Assembly: GCF_958450345.1 (NCBI RefSeq)
Contig: NC_088780.1
Coordinates: 66,239,533-66,303,532 of the forward strand
Length of the DNA stretch: 64,000 nt
Source: Calliphora vicina
Lineage: Eukaryota > Arthropoda > Insecta > Diptera > Calliphoridae
Reading direction: 5' to 3'
Below the pieces are notes generated by a model that saw nothing but the letters and a program-made list of their open reading frames with translations, was not told where the DNA came from and did no database searches. Shown here in pieces: positions 11,152 to 22,584 of this stretch (position 1 is the stretch's first letter; each line of letters begins with the position of its first letter). Position numbers and translations under genes: made by a program.

Positions 11152-12153
11152 AAATTTAAAAACTTCATAAATTAAGTGTAAAAATAGTTATTATATAAAT
11201 TGATCTATTGTGATTAAGATTAAATTTTACTAAATTATTCATCTTTTTATTATTATTATTATATATTAAATTAATTATTATTACAAATAAATAACAAAAT
11301 TAAATTATTCAACATTTCCATAGAAAAAAAGTGATTTTTATTCCTGAGGTTAACATATTATGGGTATTACAGTATCGAGGCTATGAAATTTTAGTTGGGT
11401 ATGTTACATACCATCGGAAAGGCTAATGTGTCTAGTTTCTCTGCGTAAGTTTAATTTTTAAGGTTTACACACAAATATGAAAAAAATTATAATAGTGCAA
11501 ATTTAAAAACCTTTGTCTTGAGTTACAAAACATTTATTTTGATAGATATCCCACTCGCATCCCACTAAGCGACCAAAAAGGTTTTAAAGGAAAAGACCTA
11601 AGCTTTCTTTTGAGAAAAAAAAATTAATAAAAAAAGAGTCCATTTTGGAAAAAGTCAAAAAGGTTTTTGATTTTTCAAAAAAAAGTAAAAAATTGTATGT
11701 CTTGAGTTACAAAACATTTTTTTATAGATATCCCACTCGCATCCCACTAAGCGACAAAAAGGGTGTTAAAGGAAAACACATAAGCTTTCTTCTGAGCAAA
11801 AAAAAATTAAAAAATGGGTCCATTTTTTTAAAAAAAGTCAAAGTTTTTGATTTTGCAAAAAAATTCAAAAATTTTAAATCTTGAGTTACAAAATATTTTT
11901 TTTGATAGATATCCCACTCGCATCCCACTAAGCGACCATATAGGTCGCTTAGGAAAAGACCTAAGCTTTCTTAAAAAAAATAAAAAAAAAATAAAAAGGG
12001 CCCATTTTGAAAAAAAGTCAAAAATATTTTTGATTTAAAAAAAAAAATCAAAAATAATTTATTAAATTTTTTTAATTTTTTTTTTCGAAAGATTGCATAA
12101 ATAGCTATCTAAACTATTTGGGACACATTTTGCTAAGAACAATAGGTAATAAG

Positions 12154-12977
12154 CAGGGAAACCAAAATATGCAAATGCATGTTTTTTCTGGTGAGTCTAA
12201 TGAACACATGGATAAGATAATTACACGTTTTAGAACTATTTAAGAATTTTGGCATTGATTTGTTAGTGCATATTTTTGCATATTTTACCCTTAAATACAT
12301 ATTTTTGCATATATTTGTTTTAGGAGCATATTTATGTCATATTTTGCGTTTTTAGAGCATATTTTACTGTTTAATAGCATATTTTGAGTTTATCAAAAAC
12401 AAATTTTGTCTTACTTATTTTTCGCTGTTGTGTTACAGGTTTTTACTTCCTTTGTTTAAAATTCAAAATTGAAAACAGAATTTTTTTTTTTAAAATTTAA
12501 AATAACAATTCGAAAAATTTTTTTATCCAAAAAATGAAAAAACTGAAAATAAAATTTTGTTCACCTAAAAATAATTCAATTTTTTATTTTGAAGTATAAT
12601 TAGGTAAATATAGCTCTCTTACTTGTTTTAATATAAAATAAGCACTATTTTAATAATAGCTCCATCTAAATATCAAATTTTAGTTCTAATTCAAACTTAA
12701 CCGTTCTAAGTGTTAAAGAAATATTGTCTTTTAAATTTGCTCCTGTAACATTAGTTGATGTCGAAAGAACATTTTCTATGTTTAAAAATTTTTTCAGATC
12801 CAATAGACAACGATTTTTATTTGAAAATTTAAGTAAATTTTTTTTGGTTAAAAATTATGTAAAAGTTTGTTTTTTTAAGAGCATATTTTTTAAATTTTAA
12901 GAGCATATTTTAAAGTTTTTACTGCATATTTAAAGCGCCTAAAACGCTTTTTTTAGAGCATATTTCCGGTTTCCCTG
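12154..12977 (+). mobile_element. hAT element in array unit 2, 824 bp
   Basis: It has the same length, termini (CAGGGAAACC...GGTTTCCCTG) and target duplication (GTAATAAG at 12146-12153 and 12978-12985) as the copy at 5600-6423. It therefore was duplicated with the array and did not insert independently. Confidence 0.9.
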
Positions 12978-13573
12978 GTAATAAGTTATATGGATAAAAA
13001 AAAACACCTGTTTAGCCAAAATGTCAAATTTTGACCTCCTATAACTCAGAGAGTTCTTGACCGATCTTGTTGAAAAATGGTGTCCGAATTACTATCCAAT
13101 AGAACTAACATTGGTGCAAATTTCATCGCGATCGGAAGACATCGATTTCAAAAGTTGGTTCACTTGACGTGAAATGCCCCATATACTAATTATAAAAAAT
13201 AATAATGCATCCACAACAAAGGTGAAGGGTATATAAGATTCGGCACAGCCGAATATAGCACTCTTACTTGTTTTTTTCTCATACCACTGTGCGACTGTCG
13301 TATTTGTAGGCGTATTTAAAATTCAATTGTATCGTGAAAAATTTTCGACTACGACTAAGTAATAGAATCATATTGTAACAGATTACCTAATTTTATTTGA
13401 TTCTGAAGCAGCCTGTTTATAACAACTGTAAAAAATCACAGCTATTTACAAAAATTCATTTAAATTTTATTAAATAAAAATTAATTAATTTTTTAAATAA
13501 TTGTGTTGAGTGTGGGCTTTTATTTATCTTTAGAAGAAGGTGATGGCTATTTTTTTTAAAGTAACACTAGAAC

Positions 13574-14094
13574 TTATTTTACGCTTTTAGCAGCAGTTTC
13601 ATCGTTTTCTTCTATTAAAATAATATCAAATATTTGTTCAACCGAGATATTTTGCTTTGGAGAAACACATAACGGTCGCTTAAGACCGAAAGGTTCTTTG
13701 GTTGGCACAATAGTGAGCATATCCAATAAATTTACTGCAGCCTCTTCTAATGGTGATAACTTAAACTGTTTCAAATTTCCACCACCTGTTGCATGACTTT
13801 CGGGCTTGTGCGCCAGTTTTTTTTTTATTTAAATTTGAAGTCCGTCCATACCTTCAACCAACCCTCACCTGTACGGAATGGTGGTCCAATACAATTTAAG
13901 TCATCTGCGATTTCATTCCACTCTTTTTTTATGTTTATTTTATTTAAACCTCTATTAAAGCCTCTAGCCAAATACGGTTTATTTTCAATTATTTTAACCA
14001 ACTTAAAATATTGTGCTTGCGTCGTAATTTTTAATCTAAAATGTTTGAAAATCATCTGAAAAAAATTTGATGTAAAATTTAAACCTTCAACCAA
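13574..14094 (-). pseudogene. Zeste-like Myb/SANT DNA-binding protein, frameshifted (copy A)
   Basis: The reverse-strand frame from 14094 reads ITTQAQYFKLVKIIENKPYLARGF...KEWNEIADDLNCIGPPFRTGEGWLKVWTDFKFK. It matches the Myb/SANT-like domain of insect regulatory-protein-zeste-type genes (GPPxRT...WxKVWTDxK). An A-run at about 13813-13822 shifts the frame. The reading continues in another frame with LAHKPESHATGGG and QFKLSPLEEAAVNLL, the usual sequel, and stops at 13574. Such genes are multicopy in insects and usually transposon-borne. Confidence 0.7.
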
Positions 14095-14160
14095 CCCTCA
14101 CCTGTACGGAATGATGGTCCAATACAATTTAGGTCGTCTGCGATTTCATTCCACTCTTTT

Positions 14161-15377
14161 TATACCCTTCACCTTCGTGAGAAGGGTATATATAAGTTTG
14201 TCATTCCGTTTGTAATTTCTACATTTTTCATTTCCGACCCTATAAAGTATATATATTCTGGATCCTTATAGATATCGGAGTCTATTAAGCCATGTCCGTC
14301 CGTCTGTCTGTTGAAATCAATTTTCTGAAGACCTCAGATATCTTCAGGATCCAAATCTTCAATAATTCTGTCAGGCATGCTTTCGAGAATTTTGCTATTT
14401 AAAATCAGCAAAATCGGTCCATAAATGGCTGAGATATGAGGAAAAAACCAAGACAACCTCGATTTTTGACCTATATCTCGATTACTAAGGCATTAATATA
14501 GACAATATGGATATCTAATGATAGATATTTCAAAGACATTTGCAACGACGTATATAAGACCATAGTAAGATGGACCTACAATGGGTCAAAATCGGAAAAA
14601 AATTTTAACCCGAATTTTTTTTTCTCAAAAAAAAAATTAAAAACAAAAAAAAAATTATAAAATTTAAAAAAAAAAAATTTAGAATTTAAAAAAAAAAAAT
14701 TTAATTTTAAATTTAAAAAAAAACAAGTAAGAGTGCTATATTCGGCTGTGCCGAATCTTATATACCCTTCACCAAATTATACTTCAAACTTTTAAATATT
14801 TTTAGGTAAACAAAATTTATTTTTTTTTTCCATTTTTTTAATTTTTTGGAAAAAAATTTTTTTCTATTGTTATTTTTTTTTTTTTTAAATTTTAAAATTT
14901 TTTTTTTTAATTTTAAAATTTTTTTTTTTAATTTTAAATTTTTTTTTTTTTAAATTTAAAATTTTTATTTTTTTAAATTTAAAAAATTTTTTTTTTTTTA
15001 AATTTAAAAATTTTTTTTTTTAAAATTTAAATTTTTTTTTTTGAAAAAAAAATTCGGGTTAAAAATTTTTTTCCCGATTTTGACCCATTGTAGGTCCAAC
15101 TTACTATGGTCTTATATACGTAGTTGCAAATGTCTTTGAAATATCTATCATTAGATATCCATATTGTCTATATTAATGTCTTAGTAATCCAGATATAGGT
15201 AAAAAAATAGGTCAAAAATCGAGGTTGTCTTGGTTTTTTCCTCATATCTCAGCCATTTGTGGACCGATTTTGCTGATTTTAAATAGCAAAATTCTCGAAA
15301 GCATGTCTGACAAAATTATTGAAGATTTGGATTCCGAAGATATCTGGGGTCTTCAGAAAACTGATTTCAACAGACAG

Positions 15378-15415
<38 letters not shown>

Positions 15416-15552
15416 GGACATGGCTTAATCGACTCCGCTATCTATAAGGATCCAGAATATATATACTTTATAGGGTCGGAAATGAAAAATGTAGAAATTA
15501 CAAACGGAATGACAAACTTATATATACCCTTCTCACGAAGGTGAAGGGTATA
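14161..15552. repeat. 1.4-kb palindrome of two opposed mini-me elements
   Basis: The left arm 14161-14640 (ATACCCTTCACCTTCGTGAG..., CCGACCCTATAAAG, GTCCGTCCGTCTGTCTG) is mirrored by the right arm 15035-15552. About 400 bp of A/T homopolymer runs lie between them, with a mini-me 3' hairpin (CAAGTAAGAGTGCTATATTC) at 14723-14770. Another 3' hairpin fragment is at 15660-15713. The right arm holds a (ACAG)n tract at 15371-15420. Confidence 0.85.
15371..15420 (+). repeat. (ACAG)n microsatellite
   Basis: The 50 bases are almost pure CAGA/CGGA repeats. It is the expanded (GTCY)n tract of the right-arm mini-me read on the other strand. Confidence 0.9.
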
Positions 15553-16067
15553 AATATTAAAAAATTTAAAATAATCGAAAAAAAAAATTTTCCAAAAAAT
15601 TAAAAAAACAACTGGAAAAAAATTAAATTTTGTTTACCTAAAAATATTTAAAATTTTGAAGTATAATTTGGTGAAGGGTATATAAGACTCGGCACAGCCG
15701 AATATAGCACTCTTGTTTTATGTTTATTTTATTTAAACCTCTATTAAAGCCTCTAGCCAAATACGGTTTCTTTTCCATTATTTTAACCAACTTAAAATAT
15801 TGTGCTTGCGTCGTAATTTTCAATCTAAAATGTTTGTAAAATTTATTACTTGTTTTCACTTTTTCTACTCTTGTTGTGAGTAAATTTTCTAACGACAGTT
15901 TTTTTCTGTTTTGACAGGCAAATACGCCAAACACGATACCGTTTTAACGGGTAGTTTGTAATAGATTTGTATACAGAGTCGTATTTATTGGCGTTTTCGC
16001 CAACAACGATACCATTTTATAAAAACGCTCAATAAACGACACAAAAACGCCAACTACGATAAGGGTG

Positions 16068-16411
16068 AATAAAATGCTTGAGCAAAAATTTAAAGATATA
16101 ATTTGAGAACTAGAGCAATTTTGAAGAATTTATGGAAGGTTCCAACAATTTGTATGTGCTTAAATTGTTTACTAGTTCAATATTTTTAGTTAATTTTTTT
16201 TCATAATATTCCTACCAATTTTTTTGAACTGAATTTACTAATTTTCAACAGCAAAAATTTCAGATCATTAGAGTAAGTAATAAGTTTTGATTATGAATGA
16301 AATAAAATAAATGAAAATAAAAAAGGCTAAAGGCTAAATTAATTTTTTTGTGGCTAAACAAGATTGAAAAGGGCTAAATTTAGCCAGAAAAGGGCTAAAT
16401 TGGCAACACTG
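16068..16411 (-). mobile_element. hAT terminal fragment (CAGTGTTGCCAATTTAGCC family)
   Basis: It ends GGGCTAAATTGGCAACACTG. Reversed, this is the terminus of the hAT at 40534, including the subterminal repeats of GGCTAAA. It matches 62470-63014 and 40534-40880, and holds the uninserted site (TGTGCTTAAATTG) of the TTAA MITE found at 62573. Its interior end is cut by the zeste-gene element at 16067. Confidence 0.7.
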
Positions 16412-16839
16412 CACATAACCTAGCAACCGTGATCAACCTTATTGTTTTCAACTCAAAATATCAGTATGAAGAAAATGCTTTAGAAATACTTCGTATGCAC
16501 TATAGCGGTATTCGCAATGTAGGGACTTGGCCAAGTAAAAAACTTTTTATTGACAAACATTTCAATTTCTAATGTATTTTGTTTCAGTTTTTTTGACATT
16601 GTGCCCTTTTACTATATTACCACGCCAAGTACTCTACATTGTGAATACCGCTTATGTATAACATTTCTCGTAACTCCCCTGTAGTCAGCCTAGAACCATA
16701 AGCCTCTATGTCAACACTCAATCTCTTGCACTAGTTAAAATGTCGACATATTTCCTTCAAGCTTCAGTAGAGATACGTTAGAGACAACAGTTCTAGTGTA
16801 TTTCTGGTGACATTGTCAACGAACAATGTCACCAGTCAT
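16412..16839. other. No feature recognised
   Basis: This is AT-rich DNA without a credible reading frame. The only structure is a short inverted repeat GGTGACATTGTC/GACAATGTCACC-like pair at 16809-16834. Confidence 0.6.
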
Positions 16840-17200
16840 CAGACCTGTCACAGAATTCCATTCCGATCGAAAGTGGAATTAATTCCGTATTTTGATTCTT
16901 CAGAGAAAGTATAATGAAAATTTCTTTCGAAATGAAACCACTTTCAGTTTTCAAAGTGGAATTGATATTTGATTGTAATTATTTGCTTTTCTAAAATTTT
17001 TAATCAATTTCCTTTTTTAATCAAAACCTTCACATTTGTTTAATATGAAAAACGCTGTCAAATTAAAATCAAAAATACAGAATTATGAAATATTTTTGGA
17101 ATTAATAAATTACACGGAATCTGAAGAACCTAAAACGAAATCGATCGGAATAAAAACTACGGAATTGAAACCATTCCGAACAAAATGTGTGACAGGCCTG
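16840..17200. mobile_element. MITE with CAGRCCTGTCACA ends
   Basis: The left end CAGACCTGTCACAGAATTCC and right end GTGTGACAGGCCTG are inverted. Inner matches (ATTCCGATCG near both ends) extend the similarity with gaps. No matching 8-bp flanks were seen, so a hAT origin is only suggested by the CAG...CTG ends. The 60-codon frame inside is not a convincing gene. Confidence 0.5.
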
Positions 17201-17554
17201 AATATGTGTAGAAAATAACTACCTAGTCAGTAGTGCTACAGTCTACTGGTTGATTTTCAATGACAAGCTATTTACCATTAGCCAATAAAATATTACATTG
17301 GCTTGGCTACATCTGGTCAGTAGTACTACTGACAATGTCACTAGTAAATCACTAATACTTCACTATTATCATCCCCTGAAGTGTCTTTATAATAAAAATC
17401 AAAAATAACAATTGAGGGGCTTAAAGCTCAAGGGTTTCAAGTGCCTGTTTTTTCAAAAATTGAGCTAACTTATGGAGTAGTATGTGAAGTTCAGAGAAGT
17501 TCATAGCACAAGAGTTGAATGTGGGATTCTCATCCGTTAGCGAGGTATGGCTAC
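17201..17554. other. No gene; repeat-like TAGTA/CACTAG motifs
   Basis: 17220-17345 contains short repeated words (CAGTAGT, CTACTG, AATGTCACTAG) in both orientations, resembling the wording of the repeats at 52200-53470, but no alignable unit. The rest is featureless. Confidence 0.4.
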
Positions 17555-18620
17555 TAGTGTTTATAAAAAAACGACTTTTTAAAAAACCTGTTTGTCGGTT
17601 AACCGAAAATTGGCCTTTTTAAAAAACCGGGTTTTCGGTTAACCGACATCGAAAAAACCAATTAATCGTCATATATGTGTAGAAAACATAAAATGTTCAA
17701 TAAAATATATACAGCTTTAAAATTTGTAGTTTTTAGTAGTCAGGAATGGTTAATATTAAATAACTATAAATATACAAAAGTGCTGAGTCCAAATATATAA
17801 TACTTTTTTAATTATTGGTTTATTCATTAAATTTCAACCAAAAAATGTAAAACAATTTTTTAATTAAATATTTGCTAATTTTGAAATTTCTTATCACCTC
17901 GACTTTCTGATATGAAACAGAAAAGGTTTCAAGTCCCAAAAAAGGACTTATAAGATGCAAACGCACTTCTTCTTAGCTGTGATTATTTGTCAGTATAAAT
18001 CTTTCCAAATAACTAATAAAACTCCATTATCAGATTTCAAAAATATTTCAAATCATGGATTTTAGAACGTTATTTGTATCTCCTGTAATATTTCTGAAAA
18101 GCTAACGAAATGATTAATAAATTTAAATTTTAAGAACAAAACACACTAAAGAAGTCACATTTATTGAAAGAAGGTATGTACATCGAATTCAACTTAACGT
18201 TTGGTAAAATCATCACTAAGTTTTTAATAAATCATTAGTAAGATTTAGCATCAACTTAAAGAATTATGCGGAATTTAATTTTAATTTTTAATAATTTCAT
18301 TATGTCCAAAAAAGTTTTTAAGTAAACTCATCGTCCTCTACTATTTAGAATCATTGTAATTCTTAAAAATATTAATCTAAGGAGGTTTGTATTGTAGATC
18401 AGCAGTTTAAGTTTCAAATCAGACCAATAATGTGCACACAATGAATATTAAAAATGCGCAAAAACATGAGATTTATTAATTTTAGTACCACATTTTAAAA
18501 ACCGGTAACAGAGTGATAAAAACCGGATAACCGAAAATCAACATTTTAAATTACCGGTTTGCAAAAAACCGAGATTTCGAAGAAAACCCGGTTTTTCGAT
18601 TAACCGGTTTATAAACACTA
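17555..18620. mobile_element. Non-autonomous hAT, 1066 bp, TSD 7/8
   Basis: The termini are TAGTGTTTATAAA / TTTATAAACACTA, with subterminal GGTTAACCG motifs at both ends. The flanks are ATGGCTAC (17547-17554) and ATGGCGAC (18621-18628), an 8-bp target duplication with one difference. There is no coding remnant. hAT elements with TAGTG...ACCGG ends are common in insects. Confidence 0.8.
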
Positions 18621-18834
18621 ATGGCGACCAATTCAAACCCTTGTGCTCTAAGAAAATATTAAAATTATTTTTTCACATGAACTGATTGAGTGATTTCAGA
18701 TAAGTGACCAGATAAAATCTAGCGAGTAATTCCATCACTTGTTATCAAAACACCTGTTTCAAATACCTTTGTGGATTATTCGCCAAAAAAGAAAAAGTAG
18801 CATAAAATAATGGAATCGAGTATATTAATAATTA

Positions 18835-20799
18835 CACTGCGGAACAGAGATTTTGGTGCCCGAGATTTAAACTACTTTTTGTACTAGCTGATGAACCCTC
18901 ATTACTATGTTATACTTGTTTTTTTCCAGTCAGCTCGCGTTTTCGAAATATCGCGGTTTTTATATTTTCATTGAATACCCTATTTTTTTGTGTTTTTCTT
19001 CAAAATTTTGGGTAATGCAATTAAGAATGTGAAATTTTTTTAGCATGAGACTGGTCTACATAAACATATGCTTCTTTTGAGTATAATAATTCTTATGGAT
19101 ATTTTGGCATATATGTCTGATGTTTCGGGAAAGTTGAAATTTGACTTTTTTAGCTTTATCCTTAATAAAAATGTGCATCATGAAAATTTTAAATAAAAAT
19201 TTATCACTGCACATTCAAGGCATTATAGCGAATATAGTTTTTAATTAAAGTGAAAAAATAGTTAAAAATTTAATGAAATATTTAGATAATATCCCGAAAT
19301 TTTACATCCTAAAAAACAATTTTTTTAATAAATAAATTTTTAGGTAGTCATTAGTCTTATTTTTTAATACACATTTAAATCTAAATACAGCAATGTAAAT
19401 ACTTCATTTGACGTTTTTAAAATATTGCGAATTTTGTATTCACGTGATTTACAGCGTTTTTGGTGAAAATATCTTAATTTTTTTTTTAAAAACACTAGTA
19501 TTTTACAGAAAAAAATAAATTTTTATAAACATATACAGTGGTGGCCAGGAATTTAAGACAAAAATTGTTTGCTAAATTCCACGTGATTGTCAATTATTTT
19601 TTCAAATATTTCCACAAATATCTATGCATGAGGACTGTTTTAACACACAAGTGTGTTTTATTCGACTGTGTCAATTCAACCACGAACACATAAAATTTTT
19701 TACAACTTGACCAAACATTTTTTTTTTAAATAAACATATTTTCTCACATTTATATCATTATATTTTTATTATTATAAAATATTCGGACCAAATTTCGTAT
19801 TTTTAGTTCTATTAGTTTCGGTCATATCATGTTATTAACAGCGGATGTTCGTTGAGGTGGGTCAACGTATTTCCACATATCTTTGTCCATATATGTTTTA
19901 CCGATTTTTCCAAACATTTTTCAGAAACTAGAAACATTAATAATAAATTTCATACCCTTAGAGGTCCTTTTATTTTGGCTATATCGCACTTAAAATTCAG
20001 TTGATGAAAAAAATTCAAGTATTTGTCTTAAATTGGTGGCCACCACTGTAGATTTATTTCTACATTATATATCCAGGAATTGTCTATGTTGCGAATTTGA
20101 ATATCAAAGTAAGCAAAATACAATTGGAGAACAGTGATGTAATTGATTTTCGCTGATCTTTTAACATATATTCGTCACAAATGTAACAAAACGTATTAGG
20201 ATCTTTAACACAGCATCTCATCTTACTAGCCATAATGAAATAATATAACAAGTGCAATTATATTTATAAAAAAAACAGGTGTAAAACATTCAAGTTACGA
20301 ACATTTATATAGTTTTTTTTAATATGAAATACATATGAAAAATACTGTAAAATTTGAGTTATTTGCCAAATAGTTTAGTATATTTTCAGCGAATTTTCAA
20401 TATTTTTATATAAATTAGTTTATTGATAAGTTTTTATTGTATGTAGTGAAAAAATTATTTACCCTTTTACCATAGGTCAAACTTATAAGGATGAAACTGA
20501 AAAAAGTTAATTTTCAACAACCTTGCGATATCACCAATATATCCTGAAACTTAGATAAACAAAATTGATGTCAAAGAAAAGATAATTTTGTGTAGAATAC
20601 CAGTACAAAGTTGCGTTTTTAATTTTAGTCTCCATTTATGAAATAACCCATCAAAAAGAGAAAAAAATACAGAATAACCAAAAAAATTAAAACCGCGATA
20701 TCTTAAAAACAAGAGCTCCTCAAAAAAAACTAGATATAGTTTTGACTATGTAATGCCCCATACATGTTTTATCAAAAACATTTTCCGCGGCACCAAATG
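18835..20799. mobile_element. Diverged inverted-repeat element
   Basis: The left end ATTTTGGTGCC...TATCGCGGTTTT(T)AT (18850-18970) and the reverse of the right end (CATTTGGTGCCGCGG...ATATCGCGGTTTTAAT, 20640-20799) correspond with many changes. It contains the 19536-20048 MITE. The rest of the interior is AT-rich and non-coding. Confidence 0.35.
19536..20048 (+). mobile_element. Mariner-type MITE, 513 bp, TA target
   Basis: The ends are CAGTGGTGGCCAGGAATTTA / ATTGGTGGCCACCACTG, flanked by TA (19534-19535 and 20049-20050). A second, inverted copy is at 35990-36514, also with TA flanks. There is no coding capacity. TA duplication and CAGTG-type ends fit the Tc1/mariner superfamily. Confidence 0.85.
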
Positions 20800-20825
20800 A
20801 ATGAGCAATAAAACTTCACCAAAGT

Positions 20826-21054
20826 AAATATTAAAGCTCGAAATGTTGGCCGAGGCGTGCAGTTACTACCACAACTTCCTCCAAAAAAAGCGTCAAATCA
20901 ATAAAGTTCCAGAAATTCAAGAACCTACAGGATCTTCTTTGCACTTCCTCACGATAGAATGGAAGAAATTCCGGAAAGATTCGAAAGTCAAAGTGAGGAT
21001 GAAGATGAGCCTGATGATGTCATGGAATTTGATTATGACGACCAAAAACTGTAA
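20826..21054 (+). pseudogene. Possible C-terminal exon remnant with acidic tail
   Basis: One frame reads KKRQINKVPEIQEPTGSSLHF. After a frame change it continues MEEIPERFESQSEDEDEP and DDVMEFDYDDQKL before TAA at 21052-21054. Codon composition and the acidic run look like real protein ending rather than noise. The family is not recognised; a degraded transposase C-terminus just outside the 18835-20799 element is one possibility. Confidence 0.35.
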
Positions 21055-21792
21055 CAAAGAACCATAAAAGCTTTTCTTAATAACATGTTGTTAAAAAAAT
21101 GTAGTCTATGTGGTTTTCTTATTAGGTAATTTAGAAATTTAAAAAAAAATTAAAGCACAAGAGGTATAAGTGAGACTTTCCTTACCTCAAAGCTAATTTT
21201 TGTATATGTAAAAGATGGTATTTTTTTATCGTGTTAGATGGAAATATATCTGAGGATCTCTATTAATTTAAAAGTATTATTCCAGATAGCATCTAACATT
21301 TTTTATTGTAAATTAACTTTAACCTATTTTTTATCATTATTAAACATGTCACTTGAACCCCTTGTACTTTAAGCCATTACATTATTTTTGATTTGATAAT
21401 TTTTTGAATAAAACTACACACCCATTTTAATGAATTCAAACAAAATATAAAAATCACCTAAAGATTTTTATTTTTTGTAGAATAATATAAAAATCCTTCG
21501 TATTTATCAGAATTATGTTAAATATAACAAAGTTTATCATATATTGTTGATCAGATCGATAAAAGGAGGGGATTTAGATATCCTCCATCATATATAACAT
21601 TTAAACACAAAGATATGATAAAGACTTTTCAGAGTTACATATGTACAATAGAGAGTCCCAAAATTTTTTTTTGGGAATTTTGGAACGTATACCCTCTATT
21701 TTTTTATATATAGTTAAATATGAAATTGGTTAAAAAATGTTAAAGTTATTAAAAAATCGCCAGGCCACTAGAACAAGAAATGTAGGAACAAA
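21055..21792. other. No gene recognised
   Basis: AT-rich DNA. A small inverted pair (AGAGAGTCCCAAAATTTT / GGGAATTTTGGAACGT...CCTCT) lies at 21650-21705. Confidence 0.5.
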
Positions 21793-22584
21793 ATTAACAT
21801 ATTTTGAGATATATTAAAATAAAAGCTTATTTTTACTTAAAATATATCCATATCTACTTGTATATGAGTTTTTGTATTCGTAGGATACCGTTAACCCATT
21901 CGCAGGTATGACCAAAAAAAATATTTTTTTTTAACGACAGTTTTTAAAAATTTTGTTAAACTAATTTAAAAATTTTTAATCATTACATTGGGATTTATTG
22001 AGAACATAATAGGGAATAAAAATATGAAAAAAATTATGACAATAATTCCTATAGTTTTTCCGTACCTGGGATTTAAACCTATTCAGAATATTATAGTCCA
22101 TGCAATTTTAAATATAGTCTGAAAGTTTTACTAAAATCGGAAAATGCCAACCCTTAAATTGAGAAGGTCAAATTTTTCAATATTTCAAATTTCTCATTTA
22201 AAAATAGCGAAATGTTATATATTTTTGGGCCGATTTTGATGAAACTTAAGAAAACTATAACACAAAGTCTAGTATTTACAAAAACAGCAGAAAAATTAAA
22301 TTAACCTATAATAGCACGTGCTGATGAAAATTTGATTTTTATAGGACACAAACTTTAAAATATTGTTGTGTAATACAAAATAGTATTACGAAGGCATTTT
22401 AAAAAATGTTCACAATTTTGTTAAAATTTGACCACACATTTTTCAAACGACAAAATATTGTATTAATACCTGATTTTTGCTTTAACAACGTAATTAATAT
22501 TTTATTGAGGATTTTTGAATAATAAAATTGATTTTAACGCTTTGATGTACTTTTGATTTATTAAATTTAATAAATAACTTGAAT

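Larger units (their letters stand above)
8093..13180 (+). mobile_element. Iteron transposon, second array copy
   Basis: It is the same element as 1540-6626: iterons on + near 8145, 8324 and 8510, reversed iterons near 11553, 11735 and 11915, transposase pseudogene 9169-11151, nested hAT 12154-12977, and right terminus ending in CCCC at 13177-13180. Confidence 0.7.
6743..13296. repeat. Tandem array unit 2 (6554 bp)
   Basis: It is nearly identical to unit 1. The differences I can see are about 158 extra bases in the GT-rich minisatellite (7686-7930), a few homopolymer or microsatellite length changes (for example one extra A near 11329) and rare substitutions such as T to G at about 11695. The predicted transposase peptides of the two units are identical, and the hAT insertion sits at the same base. 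After 13296 the sequence switches to unrelated DNA. Confidence 0.9.
14085..15905 (-). pseudogene. Zeste-like Myb/SANT pseudogene, split by palindrome (copy B)
   Basis: The N-terminal half lies at 15714-15905 (TTQAQYFKLVKIMEKKPYLARGFNRG ending KINIK) and the next part at 14085-14160 (EWNEIADDLNCIGPSFRTGEGWLKV). Between them is the 1.4-kb mini-me palindrome. Copy B breaks off after WLKV and is fused to the start of copy A, so the two genes were a tandem pair before deletion and insertion. Confidence 0.65.
13297..16067 (-). mobile_element. Remains of an element carrying zeste-like genes
   Basis: The right terminus (15930-16067) contains repeated GCCAA(A/C)xACGATA motifs and ends CGCCAACTACGATAAGGGTG. 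Reversed, this begins CACCCTTATCGTAGTTGGCG, the same terminal sequence as the 136-bp MITE at 34889-35024. The left terminus is not visible, because the Transib-like end of the array abuts at 13296. Coding remnants inside are two Myb/SANT-type genes. PIF/Harbinger elements carry a Myb/SANT-like second gene, so that superfamily is possible, but I saw no Harbinger nuclease. 13297-13570 holds only A/T-rich sequence. Confidence 0.45.

Noticed and set aside
16840..17200. hAT assignment for the CAGRCCTGTCACA MITE
   Set aside because: No 8-bp duplication was visible at its edges, so only 'MITE' is claimed.
17036..17218. 60-codon frame as a small gene
   Set aside because: It runs through the right end of a MITE and has no recognisable feature.
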